From assembly GCA_031296115.1 (NCBI GenBank), contig JARLGI010000018.1, forward strand, positions 1-35,000: 35,000 nucleotides of DNA. The letters are read 5' to 3'. Positions 26,777 to 35,000 of this stretch are shown here, piece by piece; positions within the stretch are counted from its first letter, which is position 1; every line of letters starts with the position of its first letter. This DNA is from Acidobacteriota bacterium. Its GTDB lineage: Bacteria; Acidobacteriota; Terriglobia; Terriglobales; Acidobacteriaceae. The position numbers and the translations under genes are program-made. The notes under the pieces were generated by a model. The model had not been told where the DNA came from. It ran no database searches and saw only the letters and a list, made by a program, of their open reading frames with translations.

Positions 26777-27587
26777 TCCTGGAATTCCTCCCTGTCTTTG
26801 GTGATGCTTTCACCGCTGGCTTACCTTTCGGACCCGGCACCGGCTGCTCCGGCGCGGAACCGACCTTAGTTCCTAGCTTTACCGTCTGACCGCTTCGCGC
26901 ATTGCGATTCGCCGGCGCCGAATGGCTGAGCTTGCCACCCCTCACTCCATACAGGAAGATATCGCTAATCTCGCGGGTCAACGTTTCCGCATCAGGATCG
27001 ACCCGCGGGTTATACCAGGTGTAGAGCCAGTTCATCATGCCGAACAGTCCCATGACGGCGGTACGCGTACCGACTCGCCCGGCCGCCGTCGCACCCTTTT
27101 CCGTAGCGTCGCGTCCTTCCGCCTCCGCCAGCTCTTCCACCAGCCCAACGCAGATACGGTAGTACTCGCGCTTGATGGCGGCCAATTCGCTGCCGTAGCC
27201 GTGCTTCAGCACATCGTCCTCGTGCGAGAGCACCTTCATGGCTTTCTGCCTGGCCAACGCATAATCGATATGGTTGCGAACGAAGATGCGAATGCGCTCT
27301 TCCGGATCGCTGCTGCCCGCCAGCCGCTCACGCACCCGCTCGATGATGGTGGTAAACGTGTGGTGCTGGATGAAGTACAGCAGCCTTTCCTTGGAATCGA
27401 AGTAGTAGTACAGGCCGGCCAGCGAGATACCGCTCAAGCGCGACAGGTCGCGCATGGAAGCGCCCTCGTATCCCTTGTCAGCGAAGATTTCGGTGGCATA
27501 GTCCAGGATCTCCGCCAGGCGCAGGTCAAAGCGCGAGTCGGGGGCCGGCAGACGTTCCGGAGCGCGGGTTGTTGGGGATGCGGACAT
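26769..27587 (-). CDS. TetR-family transcriptional regulator
   Basis: A 272-residue regulator. The N-terminal helix-turn-helix is at about residues 25-70 (ILDYATEIFADKGYEGASMRDL, GISLAGLYYYFDSKE). The ligand domain follows, with a WLYTWYNP segment. The last 45 residues are a basic, Pro/Lys-rich tail unusual for TetR proteins, perhaps disordered. TetR members in acyl-CoA or aromatic operons usually repress until a CoA thioester binds. It is the first gene of the operon and lies 55 bases downstream of a palindrome that is a likely operator, so it may repress itself and the whole set. Confidence 0.9.
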   Translation of the reverse strand: MSASPTTRAPERLPAPDSRFDLRLAEILDYATEIFADKGYEGASMRDLSRLSGISLAGLYYYFDSKERLLYFIQHHTFTTIIERVRERLAGSSDPEERIRIFVRNHIDYALARQKAMKVLSHEDDVLKHGYGSELAAIKREYYRICVGLVEELAEAEGRDATEKGATAAGRVGTRTAVMGLFGMMNWLYTWYNPRVDPDAETLTREISDIFLYGVRGGKLSHSAPANRNARSGQTVKLGTKVGSAPEQPVPGPKGKPAVKASPKTGRNSRSE

Positions 27588-27641
27588 ATTCTGATGATCG
27601 AGTGCGGAGCGCGTTCGGCGGAAGGCACCGGCCCTATTTTC

Positions 27642-27653
27642 GAACGCTCGTTC
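27642..27653. promoter_or_regulatory. Palindrome, candidate TetR operator
   Basis: GAACG-CT-CGTTC is a perfect 12-base palindrome 55 bases upstream of the tetR ATG, in the only sizeable gap before the operon. Its size and even spacing suit a TetR dimer. Confidence 0.5.
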
Positions 27654-28052
27654 TAATTCTAACCTCGACCTATCTCGGGGGCAACCGCGGCAGCGTGTGA
27701 GTTTCAGATTTACGTGTCAGTGGCGGGAAAGCGCGGGAAAGGGCGGGAATTCCGGGTATGGACCCTGTATGGAACACCATTTCTGTCGACGGCAACAGAA
27801 TCATACTGGAACTCGGCGGAGTGGGTACCGACATCTGGATCAAGTGATGTCCGGTCCACTTATGTTCTCTCGTTCTCTACCTTCTGATGGCGGTCAGGGA
27901 AGAGTTATCTAACAACCGAGAAGGTGTAGGCAGTCGGCGCCTGTCACGCAAAGCCCTGTTTTCATCGAGTGACATTCCGAGGAAACTGCATACCGGCGGG
28001 AGCGAACGCATTCGTGGACGCTGGAGGTTACGACATCGCCTGATTACGTCAA
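27654..28052. other. Gap without a convincing gene
   Basis: No complete gene is seen. A 29-codon open frame at 27758-27847 encodes SVDGNRIILELGGVGTDIWI, which resembles one blade of a TolB/PD40 beta-propeller. It may be a relic, but the match is short and there is nothing to support expression. Confidence 0.4.
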
Positions 28053-28141
28053 CTATTGATTCTTGATGACCTCTTCGACGATGGCACCGTGAGGCCGAGT
28101 GCCTTGGCTGTCTTGAGGTTCACGGCCATCTCAAATTTTGT
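28053..28141 (-). pseudogene. Relic of the 3' end of an ABC transporter substrate-binding protein gene (COG2984-like)
   Basis: Read on the minus strand from 28141, the sequence gives TKFEMAVNLKTAKALGLTVP. This is the very conserved C-terminal motif of TrpX/COG2984-type periplasmic binding proteins (usually PTKFE.v.NlKTAkaLGltvP). After VPSS the frame is shifted: the expected ADEVIE-like end appears in another frame as EEVIKNQ before the TAG at 28053. Upstream, an in-frame TGA stops the fragment within about 20 codons. Only the last thirty or so codons survive, so this is a decayed remnant. Confidence 0.7.
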
Positions 28142-28182
28142 CGGAACTGAACGGGTAGCCTCCGGTGTGATCGCTGATCACG

Positions 28183-29319
28183 CTACGGGTAATTTTGGAT
28201 GCTACCGTAGAGCGGGTAGGCGGACCGCACCTGCCGGGAATCCGGCAGGATCACCAGGCGATCCGCCTTTGAGGCGTCGAAATCTATGGTTCCTATTGAG
28301 GTAAAACTGTCGAAGACAAAAGGCAGGCTCCGCCCCGCAAAAAAGTCGGGCTTGTCGGAAATACTGAAGTGAAGGTGAGGGCCCATCGAGGGGCCGCTGT
28401 TCCCGATCTTGGCAAGTGGCGCGCCGGCCTTAACGACATCGCCAACCTTCACGGCTATGCTGCCCGGGTGCAAGTGCAGGTACAGCGCGAAGACATTGGG
28501 AGCGATTTCGAGGATCACATGATTGCCGCCATAGTCATCCTTCGTTTCCGGTTTCATCAGAATGTTTGGAGTCGTCTCCGGCTTACCGTCCTGGATTGAA
28601 ACGACGGTTCCATCGGCGACGGCGAACACCTCCTCTCCAAAGGCATAGTGCTGCTCGACCTTCTTGCCATCCCCGTCATAGATCTTGTCGTTCTTAACCC
28701 GGTTCCAGTCGATAGCGAAGGTTTCGGCGGTCTCGATCCGGGCGCCGTCTATGGCGATGCGAAGATCCCTGTGGATATTGGGCTTGCAGCAACCGCTGCT
28801 CACGAGCCAGCCTTCCCCCCTGACGGGCGGCTTGATTACGATCGTCGGCCGGCGGTTGATCGCGACTTCGGGTGCATCGGCCTCCAGGCTGGTGATCATC
28901 GGGGCGAGCTCCGAGTCTGCTTTGAGGCTGTAGGCAATCTGGTGCGTGACTCGTTCCGGGGCGGTGTTCGGCGCCAGGATCAGATCGACCTCAACCGAGA
29001 CGGCTGCCGATGCGGGAATGACAGCCGACTCTGTGTGTGCGAAGAGGGGCTGGGTCGCGGCCGTAAGAGCGCCCCCCTCGATCCGCATGAGTTTCTTCCC
29101 GGCGGCATCGAGGACCGTAACGCTCGTCAGCGTCACCGGTTCAGGAAACACGCTGACGACGAGAAGTTCGTATTCAACGTGGTCCATGCCGTCATCGCCG
29201 CGCACAACCTGGGCTTCGTGAATCGGACTGACGACGATCGCAGTCGGCCGGCCGGGCTCCGCCGCCGAAGCGGCTGACGCGAGGGCGAAGACAGCGGTCG
29301 CCATGAAACCGATGCGCAT
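28183..29319 (-). CDS. M23-family metallopeptidase (LytM-type), secreted
   Basis: A 378-residue protein read from ATG at 29319, where AAGGAG lies six bases upstream and a signal peptide (RIGFMATAVFALASAASAA) begins at once; the longer open frame upstream lacks both. After a beta-rich N-terminal domain (residues about 30-180), the peptidase part shows NIHRDLR...FAIDW, AVADGTVVSI, GGNHVILEI, YLHLHPGS and the zinc motif PHLHFSI. The first ligand pair is His plus Asp in FAIDW, a known M23 subgroup, instead of HxxxD. These enzymes cut peptide bridges in peptidoglycan. It stands alone beside a gene relic. Confidence 0.87.
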   Translation of the reverse strand: MRIGFMATAVFALASAASAAEPGRPTAIVVSPIHEAQVVRGDDGMDHVEYELLVVSVFPEPVTLTSVTVLDAAGKKLMRIEGGALTAATQPLFAHTESAVIPASAAVSVEVDLILAPNTAPERVTHQIAYSLKADSELAPMITSLEADAPEVAINRRPTIVIKPPVRGEGWLVSSGCCKPNIHRDLRIAIDGARIETAETFAIDWNRVKNDKIYDGDGKKVEQHYAFGEEVFAVADGTVVSIQDGKPETTPNILMKPETKDDYGGNHVILEIAPNVFALYLHLHPGSIAVKVGDVVKAGAPLAKIGNSGPSMGPHLHFSISDKPDFFAGRSLPFVFDSFTSIGTIDFDASKADRLVILPDSRQVRSAYPLYGSIQNYP

Positions 29320-29730
29320 CTCGCACTCCTTGGCTGCCAAGCAACCCGCCGAGACCCACATGGGTCGCTTCCGGTCATTCGCGTGGATATTACCATGTCC
29401 GCTTTCTCGTCCCCTATCCACAACACCGGACGTTACCCCGCGCACCAATCTCGGCGACGCATCGGGACGCGGAGTAGTCTGGATTGCGAGTGATAAATCG
29501 CCAACTCGTATCCAATGGCCATTGCCGTGCCTGAATCGGGGATAGAGTACGACATTGCCTGTTCTCGGAAGCTATTCTCGCAGTCTCGGAACGCGAAGGC
29601 GCACTGGCTTCGACAATAGTTAGAAATTTAACTTGACATGAATGCCGGGAATCCCTCAGCGGGTATATAGTGTGGGGCGATTGGCAGCTAGAACGAAAAT
29701 TCCGGCTGAGATGTACGCCCGGCTCCGTGC

Positions 29731-29788
29731 CGCCATCCTGAGCGGAGGCGGCCACGGGTTTGTGCCGCCGGAGTCGAAGGCCCCCTCT
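29731..29788. repeat. Diverged copy of the dispersed CATCCTGAGCG...GTCGAAGG repeat
   Basis: CATCCTGAGCGGAG at 29733-29746 and GAGTCGAAGGCCCCCT at 29771-29786 match the two ends of the copy at 11544-11596; the middle differs. It overlaps the 5' end of the DUF2207 reading frame. Confidence 0.55.
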
Positions 29789-31666
29789 TGTACTAGGGAA
29801 GTCAGGTTCTCGATCGCTCTCGCGCTGCTTCTCTGTTTCGTTCTCATTGTCCCCGCTTCCGCACGCGACTGGCACCTCGCCCGCTTTGATACCCAGATGT
29901 CGGTCGCGCCGGACGGAGTCGTCGATGTTACCGAGCGCCTCGACCTGGTCTTCGTCGGCTCGTACCATGGCATCCATCGCGACATCCCGATCGAGTATCC
30001 CGGTCCGCACGGCTCTAATTACACCCTGTTCCTTCAGGTCACCGGCGTGACGGATGGCGCCTTCCCGCTGAAGTATGACTCGACAACCCAGAACGGCTAT
30101 CGTCACTTGACGATCTACATTCCCGGTGCGGTAAACACGACCCGGACCGTCGAGATCCATTACACGGTGACCAATGCTGTGCGCTGGTTTGACGATCACG
30201 ACGAGCTTTATTGGAACGTCACCGGCAACGGCTGGGCAGTGCCCATTGACAGCGCTTCGACCCACATCGTCTTCCCGGTGAACGCCAGCGGCGAACTTCG
30301 CGCGCAGGCTTTCACAGGCCAGTATGGCTCTCACGAGCGGGACGCAACGGTGCAGGTGGGGGGCAATGCGGTTTCCGTCGCAACCAACGACCCACTCTCC
30401 ATGCGCGAGGGACTGACGGCCGACGTTTACATCACCAAAGGCGTGCTCACTCAGCCCAGCCTGCTGACGCAGACCATCTGGTTCGTGCGCAGCAACTCCA
30501 TCGTGCTGCTGCCGCTGTGGGCCTTCCTGGTGATGTTCTTCTTCTGGTGGACCAAGGGCCGCGATCCCAAGCCCGATATTTCGGTTGCGCCCAGGTACGA
30601 GCCTCCAAAGGGTATGACGCCGGCGGAGGTGGGCACGCTGATTGACGACGCCGTACATCCCCGCGACATCACCGCAACCCTGGTGGATCTCGGGGTAAAA
30701 GGCTATCTTAAGATCGAAGAGGTAGTGAATACCTTTCCCTTCTCGCGTCGCGATTACATCTTCCACCTATTGAAGCCGCAACAGAGCGAATGGGCATCAC
30801 TGGAGCCGCACGAGCGGGTGATGCTGCACGGAATGTTCTCCGCCGGCGGCGGGATGGCCGACTTGAAGCAGTTGTTAGGCAGCTTGGCCCAGCGGACGCC
30901 GCAGTTTGGGGCCCTCACGAACCTGCAGCAGGTCAGGACGGCGCTCGATGGCCTAGTCCCTGACGATGCCACGGGCAACGCCACGGATGTGCATCTCTCG
31001 GACCTGAAGAACCATTTTTATGCTGCCCTTCCCGCCATGAAGGAGAACATTCTCGCTGTGCTGAAAGGCAAGGGAATGTACTCGGTCGATCCTCGATCGG
31101 CGCACGTCTATGTCCTTCTGGGCGTGTTGTTCACATTCGTAGGGTTCATCGTGGTGCAAGTACTGATGCACGTACTGGGAGTCGTGTCGCTGTTGGGGTC
31201 GCCTGGACTGTTCCTCTTGTCGGCGATCATCGCGGTGGTCATCATCATACTGTTCGCGCGGATCATGACGGCGAAGTCACAGAAGGGCGTAGACACCAAG
31301 GTCGAGATCCTCGGCTTGCAGGAGTTCATCACGCGCGTGGATGCCGACCGGCTGAAGCGCATGCCGCCGGATACGTTCGAAAAAATCCTCCCGTATGCTA
31401 TGGCGTTGGGCATTGAAAACCGCTGGGCCAAGGCATTCCAGGGAATTCTGCAGAACCCGCCCAACTGGTACGTGGGCCAGATGCCAGACATGGCGTTCAA
31501 CCCGATCCTCTTTGCTGGCTCGATGCACTCCATGGCGATGGACGCAAACCAGGCATTCGTGGCCGCTCCGCGTGCCAGCAGTACCGGCTCAGGATGGAGC
31601 AGCAGCGACTCTGGCGGCGGCTCCAGCGGCGGTGGTTTTGGCGGCGGCGGTGGCGATGCGTTCTGA
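29762..31666 (+). CDS. DUF2207-domain membrane protein
   Basis: The frame is open from 29642, but a start at GTG 29762 gives a proper signal peptide ([23 protein letters not shown]), so that start is preferred; ATG codons at 29642 and 29711 are alternatives. The protein is about 634 residues. The extracytoplasmic DUF2207 region follows the signal peptide ([23 protein letters not shown]). Helices lie at [17 protein letters not shown] and in a pair around [16 protein letters not shown] and [17 protein letters not shown]. The C-terminus ends in a Ser/Gly-rich tail with GGGFGGGGG, typical of this family. Function is unknown. Confidence 0.85.
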   Translation: MPPESKAPSCTREVRFSIALALLLCFVLIVPASARDWHLARFDTQMSVAPDGVVDVTERLDLVFVGSYHGIHRDIPIEYPGPHGSNYTLFLQVTGVTDGAFPLKYDSTTQNGYRHLTIYIPGAVNTTRTVEIHYTVTNAVRWFDDHDELYWNVTGNGWAVPIDSASTHIVFPVNASGELRAQAFTGQYGSHERDATVQVGGNAVSVATNDPLSMREGLTADVYITKGVLTQPSLLTQTIWFVRSNSIVLLPLWAFLVMFFFWWTKGRDPKPDISVAPRYEPPKGMTPAEVGTLIDDAVHPRDITATLVDLGVKGYLKIEEVVNTFPFSRRDYIFHLLKPQQSEWASLEPHERVMLHGMFSAGGGMADLKQLLGSLAQRTPQFGALTNLQQVRTALDGLVPDDATGNATDVHLSDLKNHFYAALPAMKENILAVLKGKGMYSVDPRSAHVYVLLGVLFTFVGFIVVQVLMHVLGVVSLLGSPGLFLLSAIIAVVIIILFARIMTAKSQKGVDTKVEILGLQEFITRVDADRLKRMPPDTFEKILPYAMALGIENRWAKAFQGILQNPPNWYVGQMPDMAFNPILFAGSMHSMAMDANQAFVAAPRASSTGSGWSSSDSGGGSSGGGFGGGGGDAF

Positions 31667-32028
31667 GAAGCAGCAAATCCCGACCGTGTACCGGGAAAAC
31701 CCAGCCCTCACTTTTCTTCTTTCAGCTCCGTTGCAGCAATGCTTCTGGGCCAAATGAACAATCTCGGTCCCCATTGGGACGAGCGCTGCAAGGATTCCGT
31801 AAAGAACTCTCACCCCTACTGTTTCGGACCCAAGAGCGTTCGGGGCGTCAGCAGGAGATCCACGCGGAGCGCGACCGCAAGCTGGAAGCCGCCAGACAGC
31901 AACGCCCGAGTCGCCCCAGCCAGCCGGGTGAAGAGCGAAGCGGCCAGCCGTCGCGATGTCGGATAGCCGATGAAGTGGATACCGCCCACACTTGCCTCAT
32001 CGAGAGCGGGGATCAGCTGACGGGGTGC
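31667..32028. other. Gap without a convincing gene
   Basis: Short open frames exist on both strands but none has a recognisable motif or a ribosome-binding site. No terminator with a T-run is seen after the DUF2207 gene. Confidence 0.5.
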
Positions 32029-32724
32029 TTACCAGACGTGCGGTATAAGACGGTACCGCACTTTCTCGCAATAGGCACGGTAGCCTTCCAGATCGCGTGC
32101 CAACAGCTTCTCCTCGCCAAAGATGCGCACAACGAGCAGCCCGACCATGGCGAGGCCTAAGAGAAGGCCGGAAATGGAGCCGAGCAGCAACGCGCCACCA
32201 ACGAACCATAGACTTGCCCCAAGATACATGGGGTGGCGAACAAAGCCGTAGACGCCCGTGTCGATGACGTGCTGGCCGCGCTCGGTCTGAATGCGCACCA
32301 ACGGCGACAGATACGTGTTATCGGTGATCGCGCGGAACGAGAAGAAACTACCTGCGAGGAGCAGGATGCCTCCGCAGACCTCGCACCACAGCGGCAGACG
32401 AGGCAGCCAGCCGAAACGCACGTCCAGCGGCGATAGGACGATCCAGGCGAAGAAGCCCAGCTTTATCCCGATGAGGATAACCATATCGGCCCGCGATTCA
32501 CCACCGCTGCCGGGCAGGCGGAAGCGCTCGGCCAGCAGCGCAGGGTCCCTGAAGCGAAGCCACCAGAGAATGGCGGCAATGAAGGATGCCCACCAGACGC
32601 CGAAGATCCAGCCCTGCACCCATCGCCAATCGCCCGATAGCCATAGCAGCAGGGTCGTTAACCCCAGAACATAAGCGCCGGCGGCCACGAATACCAGCCC
32701 GGTGATGATCGGTGTGAAGCGCAT
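32029..32724 (-). CDS. Isoprenylcysteine carboxyl methyltransferase (ICMT/PEMT)-like membrane protein
   Basis: A 231-residue protein with about five to six hydrophobic segments. The conserved C-terminal part reads GVYGFVRHPMYLGASLW, then EEKLLARDLEGYRAYCEKVRYRLIP, the S-adenosylmethionine-binding core of the ICMT/PEMT fold with the RHPxY and E-E...Y motifs. Bacterial members are often of unknown substrate; some methylate lipids or small molecules at the membrane. No partner gene is adjacent. Confidence 0.85.
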   Translation of the reverse strand: MRFTPIITGLVFVAAGAYVLGLTTLLLWLSGDWRWVQGWIFGVWWASFIAAILWWLRFRDPALLAERFRLPGSGGESRADMVILIGIKLGFFAWIVLSPLDVRFGWLPRLPLWCEVCGGILLLAGSFFSFRAITDNTYLSPLVRIQTERGQHVIDTGVYGFVRHPMYLGASLWFVGGALLLGSISGLLLGLAMVGLLVVRIFGEEKLLARDLEGYRAYCEKVRYRLIPHVW

Positions 32725-33105
32725 CGGAAGCTGAAAACATCATACTGCCGAGACGTGCTTGCATTCTCCTGTCGGAACGCATTGTCGCGTGGGTTTGACA
32801 GGCCGGCAAGACTCCTTCGGGCGGATAACGGGCAAACGGGAAGTTATGCCCGACGACGGACTCTCAAACGGATGTTAGCCCGAAGTCTGGTTCGGGGAAG
32901 TCTGCCGCTGACAATCGTTGAGATTTCTCCTGAGCGACGGGCAATACAGAAGTTTGGCTGCGTTTTCGGGATTCGTACCCACAAACGCGCTTCGCGACCG
33001 TATTCGTTGCCGGCTCGCTTTGCTTCGAGATCACAACCTGTATGCCGACTTATCAGGAGTAATCTCCCCCAAGAAGGTTCCCGGATAGTTCCGAGTGGCG
33101 GCGGA
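32725..33105. other. Gap without a convincing gene
   Basis: This 381-base stretch lies between two minus-strand genes. I see no gene, tRNA or clear terminator in it. Open frames here have no recognisable motif. Confidence 0.5.
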
Positions 33106-35000
33106 TCACTGCAGCTTGGCATACTCTGCCTTGGCCTGCTTCAGGATGGGAATGTCGGGGTCGGCGTCTTTCCAGAGGACAAGGAAATCCTGATAGGCGG
33201 CTTTCGCCTTTGCGGTATCGCCCTGCAAGGTGTAGGCGCGTCCAAGTTGCAGATGCGCCAGCGCACCGATGGGATCACTGAACACGATCCCGCGGTGATC
33301 GAGAATCTTATGGAATTCCCCCGCCGCTTCGGTGCCCTGGTGCGCGGCCAGATAGGCGAGGCCACGCACATAAACCGGATACAGGCCACCGAAAAACGCA
33401 TTGAAGTCGACTGCCGGTACTGCCAGCTCATAAGGAACGGCGACTTGCAGCAGTTCGATCGCCTTGGCAGGCTCGCTGTGGTTTAGGGCGAAGAGTGCGC
33501 GAAGCGCTGGCAGGTAATTGAACTGGACTGAAGTATCTTCCGGGAAGCGCCTCTCCAGATCGTCCGCGAGCGACTGCGCACGGGGCAAATCGCCGGCGAG
33601 GGCCAGTGCAAAACCGGCGGCGTACTCCACATCCCGGCCATTGGAAAGCTGGAGTGCCGCCGTTGCGCTCCGCCTTGCCGCAGGTGCGTCACCGAAAAAT
33701 GCTTGCCACACCGCTTCTGCGGCTTGATAGGTAGCCGCTTTTTCCCTCTGGCCTGCTTGTTGAGCCATGTCCAGAGCGCGGCGCGACATCCTGACGGCCG
33801 CTTGCAAGCGGCCGGAACGGGCCTCGACCAGGGACTCCGCGTGCAACATCGAGTCTTCCACCCCCGGCTTGCCTCTAGCCAACCCCGCCACGCGGTCCAT
33901 CCCAGCCGTGTCGCCATTGATGAACGCGAGATAGTATCGAAGCATCAAGAGCTCAGGTAATTCGTCTTTGTACTTGGAGGCTTTCTGGATCGCTTGCTCA
34001 GTTTCCGCCCAGCGGTCGAGGTAAAAATAAGAGAAGGCAACATTTTCATATCCGAAAACCAAATCCGGATCAATCCCGAGCGCGATATTGCCTTGTTCAA
34101 TCGACTTTTCATACTGGCCGGAGCCTTGCGAAGCAAATCCCGACAGCAATCCGTGGGCGTCCCGATCACGTGGATAGGTTTGCGCCCACAACTGCAAGGT
34201 CTGTTGTTCCTTCTCCAGGTTTCCCGTCACCTGTCGATCGTAGAGGGTCGTAATGAAAAACCTCTCCCGGTCACTGGCGCGGTCTCGCAACTGATAGGCC
34301 TTGCTCGTGCTCTCGATGGACAGGACAGACTCTCCAATATTGCTGTACTGAAGTCCCATGGACGCATAGGCTGTAGCAAATTGGGGATCGATTTCAACGG
34401 CGCGCTTGAAATGCGGCACAGCATCGGCAGCTCCCGTCGACTGGGAAACCCGCATCGCTGTACTGTAGGCTTTCAGCGCTTCGAGTGACGAGGTGGTCGC
34501 CACCTCCAGCGGAGTATTGTGCTTTTCAACGGTGGTAAGCGATTCCCCAACTCGGGTCCTGAACTTACTGGCAATTTGACCGAGGGCATTCAATACGTCT
34601 TCTTTTCTCGCAGTTTCTACTTGTTCCTCAGCAAGAACGTCTCCAGTGCGGCAGTCCCTGGCGCGCAGCCCTAACACGTACTGGCTCCCGAGGCTTGCGA
34701 TCGATCCATCGAGGACTGCAGTGCTTGCGGTTCGCTCGCAGATTTCCCTGGCGATCTCTGGGCTAAGTCGCGCATCGGCTGGCTGGCCCATGAGACGCAG
34801 TGTCTGCTGGATGCGCTGGTCAGAAACGAGGCTGAGGAACGGCGACTGCCCAAGCTGCACGGCCAGGCCCTGCCGCAGCGTTCCGTCAAATACCGAATCG
34901 CCCGTCGTGTTTGTAAAGTCGGCGAGGACAATCGTGTCCTTATCGGTGAGTTTTGGTGTGCGATGCAAATAGAGGTAGCCCACGACGAAGAGCGCCAGCA
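33106..35000 (-). CDS. TolB-like/TPR protein, C-terminal part (5' end outside window)
   Basis: The frame is open through the right edge, so the start is missing; a GTG at 34983 lies inside a hydrophobic stretch (LALFVVGYLYLH) that looks like a transmembrane helix. After it comes KLTDKDTIVLADFTNTTGD, the start of a TolB/CsgG-like domain, then FKRAVEIDPQFATAYASMG and many further TPR-like helices to the end (QLGRAYTLQGDTAKAKAAY). In Acidobacteriota this combination usually follows a cytoplasmic Ser/Thr kinase domain, or sometimes a winged-helix domain. About 630 residues are visible. No partner gene can be named. Confidence 0.83.
   Translation of the reverse strand, partial: LALFVVGYLYLHRTPKLTDKDTIVLADFTNTTGDSVFDGTLRQGLAVQLGQSPFLSLVSDQRIQQTLRLMGQPADARLSPEIAREICERTASTAVLDGSIASLGSQYVLGLRARDCRTGDVLAEEQVETARKEDVLNALGQIASKFRTRVGESLTTVEKHNTPLEVATTSSLEALKAYSTAMRVSQSTGAADAVPHFKRAVEIDPQFATAYASMGLQYSNIGESVLSIESTSKAYQLRDRASDRERFFITTLYDRQVTGNLEKEQQTLQLWAQTYPRDRDAHGLLSGFASQGSGQYEKSIEQGNIALGIDPDLVFGYENVAFSYFYLDRWAETEQAIQKASKYKDELPELLMLRYYLAFINGDTAGMDRVAGLARGKPGVEDSMLHAESLVEARSGRLQAAVRMSRRALDMAQQAGQREKAATYQAAEAVWQAFFGDAPAARRSATAALQLSNGRDVEYAAGFALALAGDLPRAQSLADDLERRFPEDTSVQFNYLPALRALFALNHSEPAKAIELLQVAVPYELAVPAVDFNAFFGGLYPVYVRGLAYLAAHQGTEAAGEFHKILDHRGIVFSDPIGALAHLQLGRAYTLQGDTAKAKAAYQDFLVLWKDADPDIPILKQAKAEYAKLQ

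Noticed and set aside
29633..29638. Perfect TTGACA before the DUF2207 gene
   Set aside because: The nearest TATA-like word is 25 or more bases away, too far for a promoter pair.
29414..30766. A 450-codon minus-strand frame over the DUF2207 gene
   Set aside because: It overlaps a recognisable DUF2207 protein and has no motif, signal peptide or ribosome-binding site.
31594..32160. A 188-codon frame after the DUF2207 gene
   Set aside because: It begins inside the Gly/Ser tail of DUF2207 in another frame, and its Arg/Trp-rich start is a frame shadow of that tail.

Overview
The window looks like chromosomal DNA of an Acidobacteriota bacterium, probably class Terriglobia (Koribacter-like). This is inference from four signs: GC-rich sequence, scattered copies of a 'GTCATCCTGAGCG...GTCGAAGGACCC' repeat and a 'GTAGAGCGGGCC' inverted repeat, an edge gene of the TolB-like/TPR type often fused to Ser/Thr kinases in this phylum, and the tig-clpP-clpX-lon-engB order. 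No tRNA, rRNA, CRISPR array, insertion sequence or phage module was recognised.

Layout. 1-6781 (minus) is a six-gene transcription unit: a Liv-type ABC importer (binding protein, LivH, LivM, LivG, LivF) ending in a D-lactate dehydrogenase-like FAD/Fe-S oxidase that runs off the left edge. An inverted-repeat element separates the binding-protein gene from livH, and a pair of CRP/FNR-like sites lies upstream. 7128-7631 is a Spy/CpxP-type (LTxxQ) periplasmic protein preceded by three TTTAC repeats at exact 10-bp spacing, which read as a CpxR-like box on the minus strand. 7861-13320 holds a DHA2 drug-efflux pump, a B12-type radical SAM enzyme, a solitary ParD-like antitoxin, a 3-hydroxyisobutyrate-dehydrogenase-like reductase and a family 5 uracil-DNA glycosylase.

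13464-20631 (plus) is a protein quality-control block: trigger factor, ClpP, ClpX, Lon and the ribosome-assembly GTPase EngB. Several leader hairpins, a clear terminator after lon and an apparently leaderless engB can be seen in it.

20635-27587 (minus) is the most striking part. A tightly packed set encodes a TetR regulator, a crotonase closest in pattern to cyclohexa-1,5-dienecarbonyl-CoA hydratase, a rhodanese, the three subunits of a 4-hydroxybenzoyl-CoA reductase-like molybdoenzyme (including the diagnostic extra [4Fe-4S] cysteines in the FAD subunit), and an amidohydrolase. Two steps of anaerobic aromatic degradation are thus represented, but no benzoyl-CoA reductase or CoA ligase is in view. 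A GAACG-CT-CGTTC palindrome upstream is the likely TetR operator.

27588-35000 is looser accessory DNA: a decayed 3' end of an ABC-transporter binding-protein gene, an M23 peptidase, a DUF2207 membrane protein whose 5' end lies inside a dispersed repeat, an isoprenylcysteine methyltransferase-like membrane protein, and the C-terminal part of the TolB-like/TPR protein cut by the right edge.
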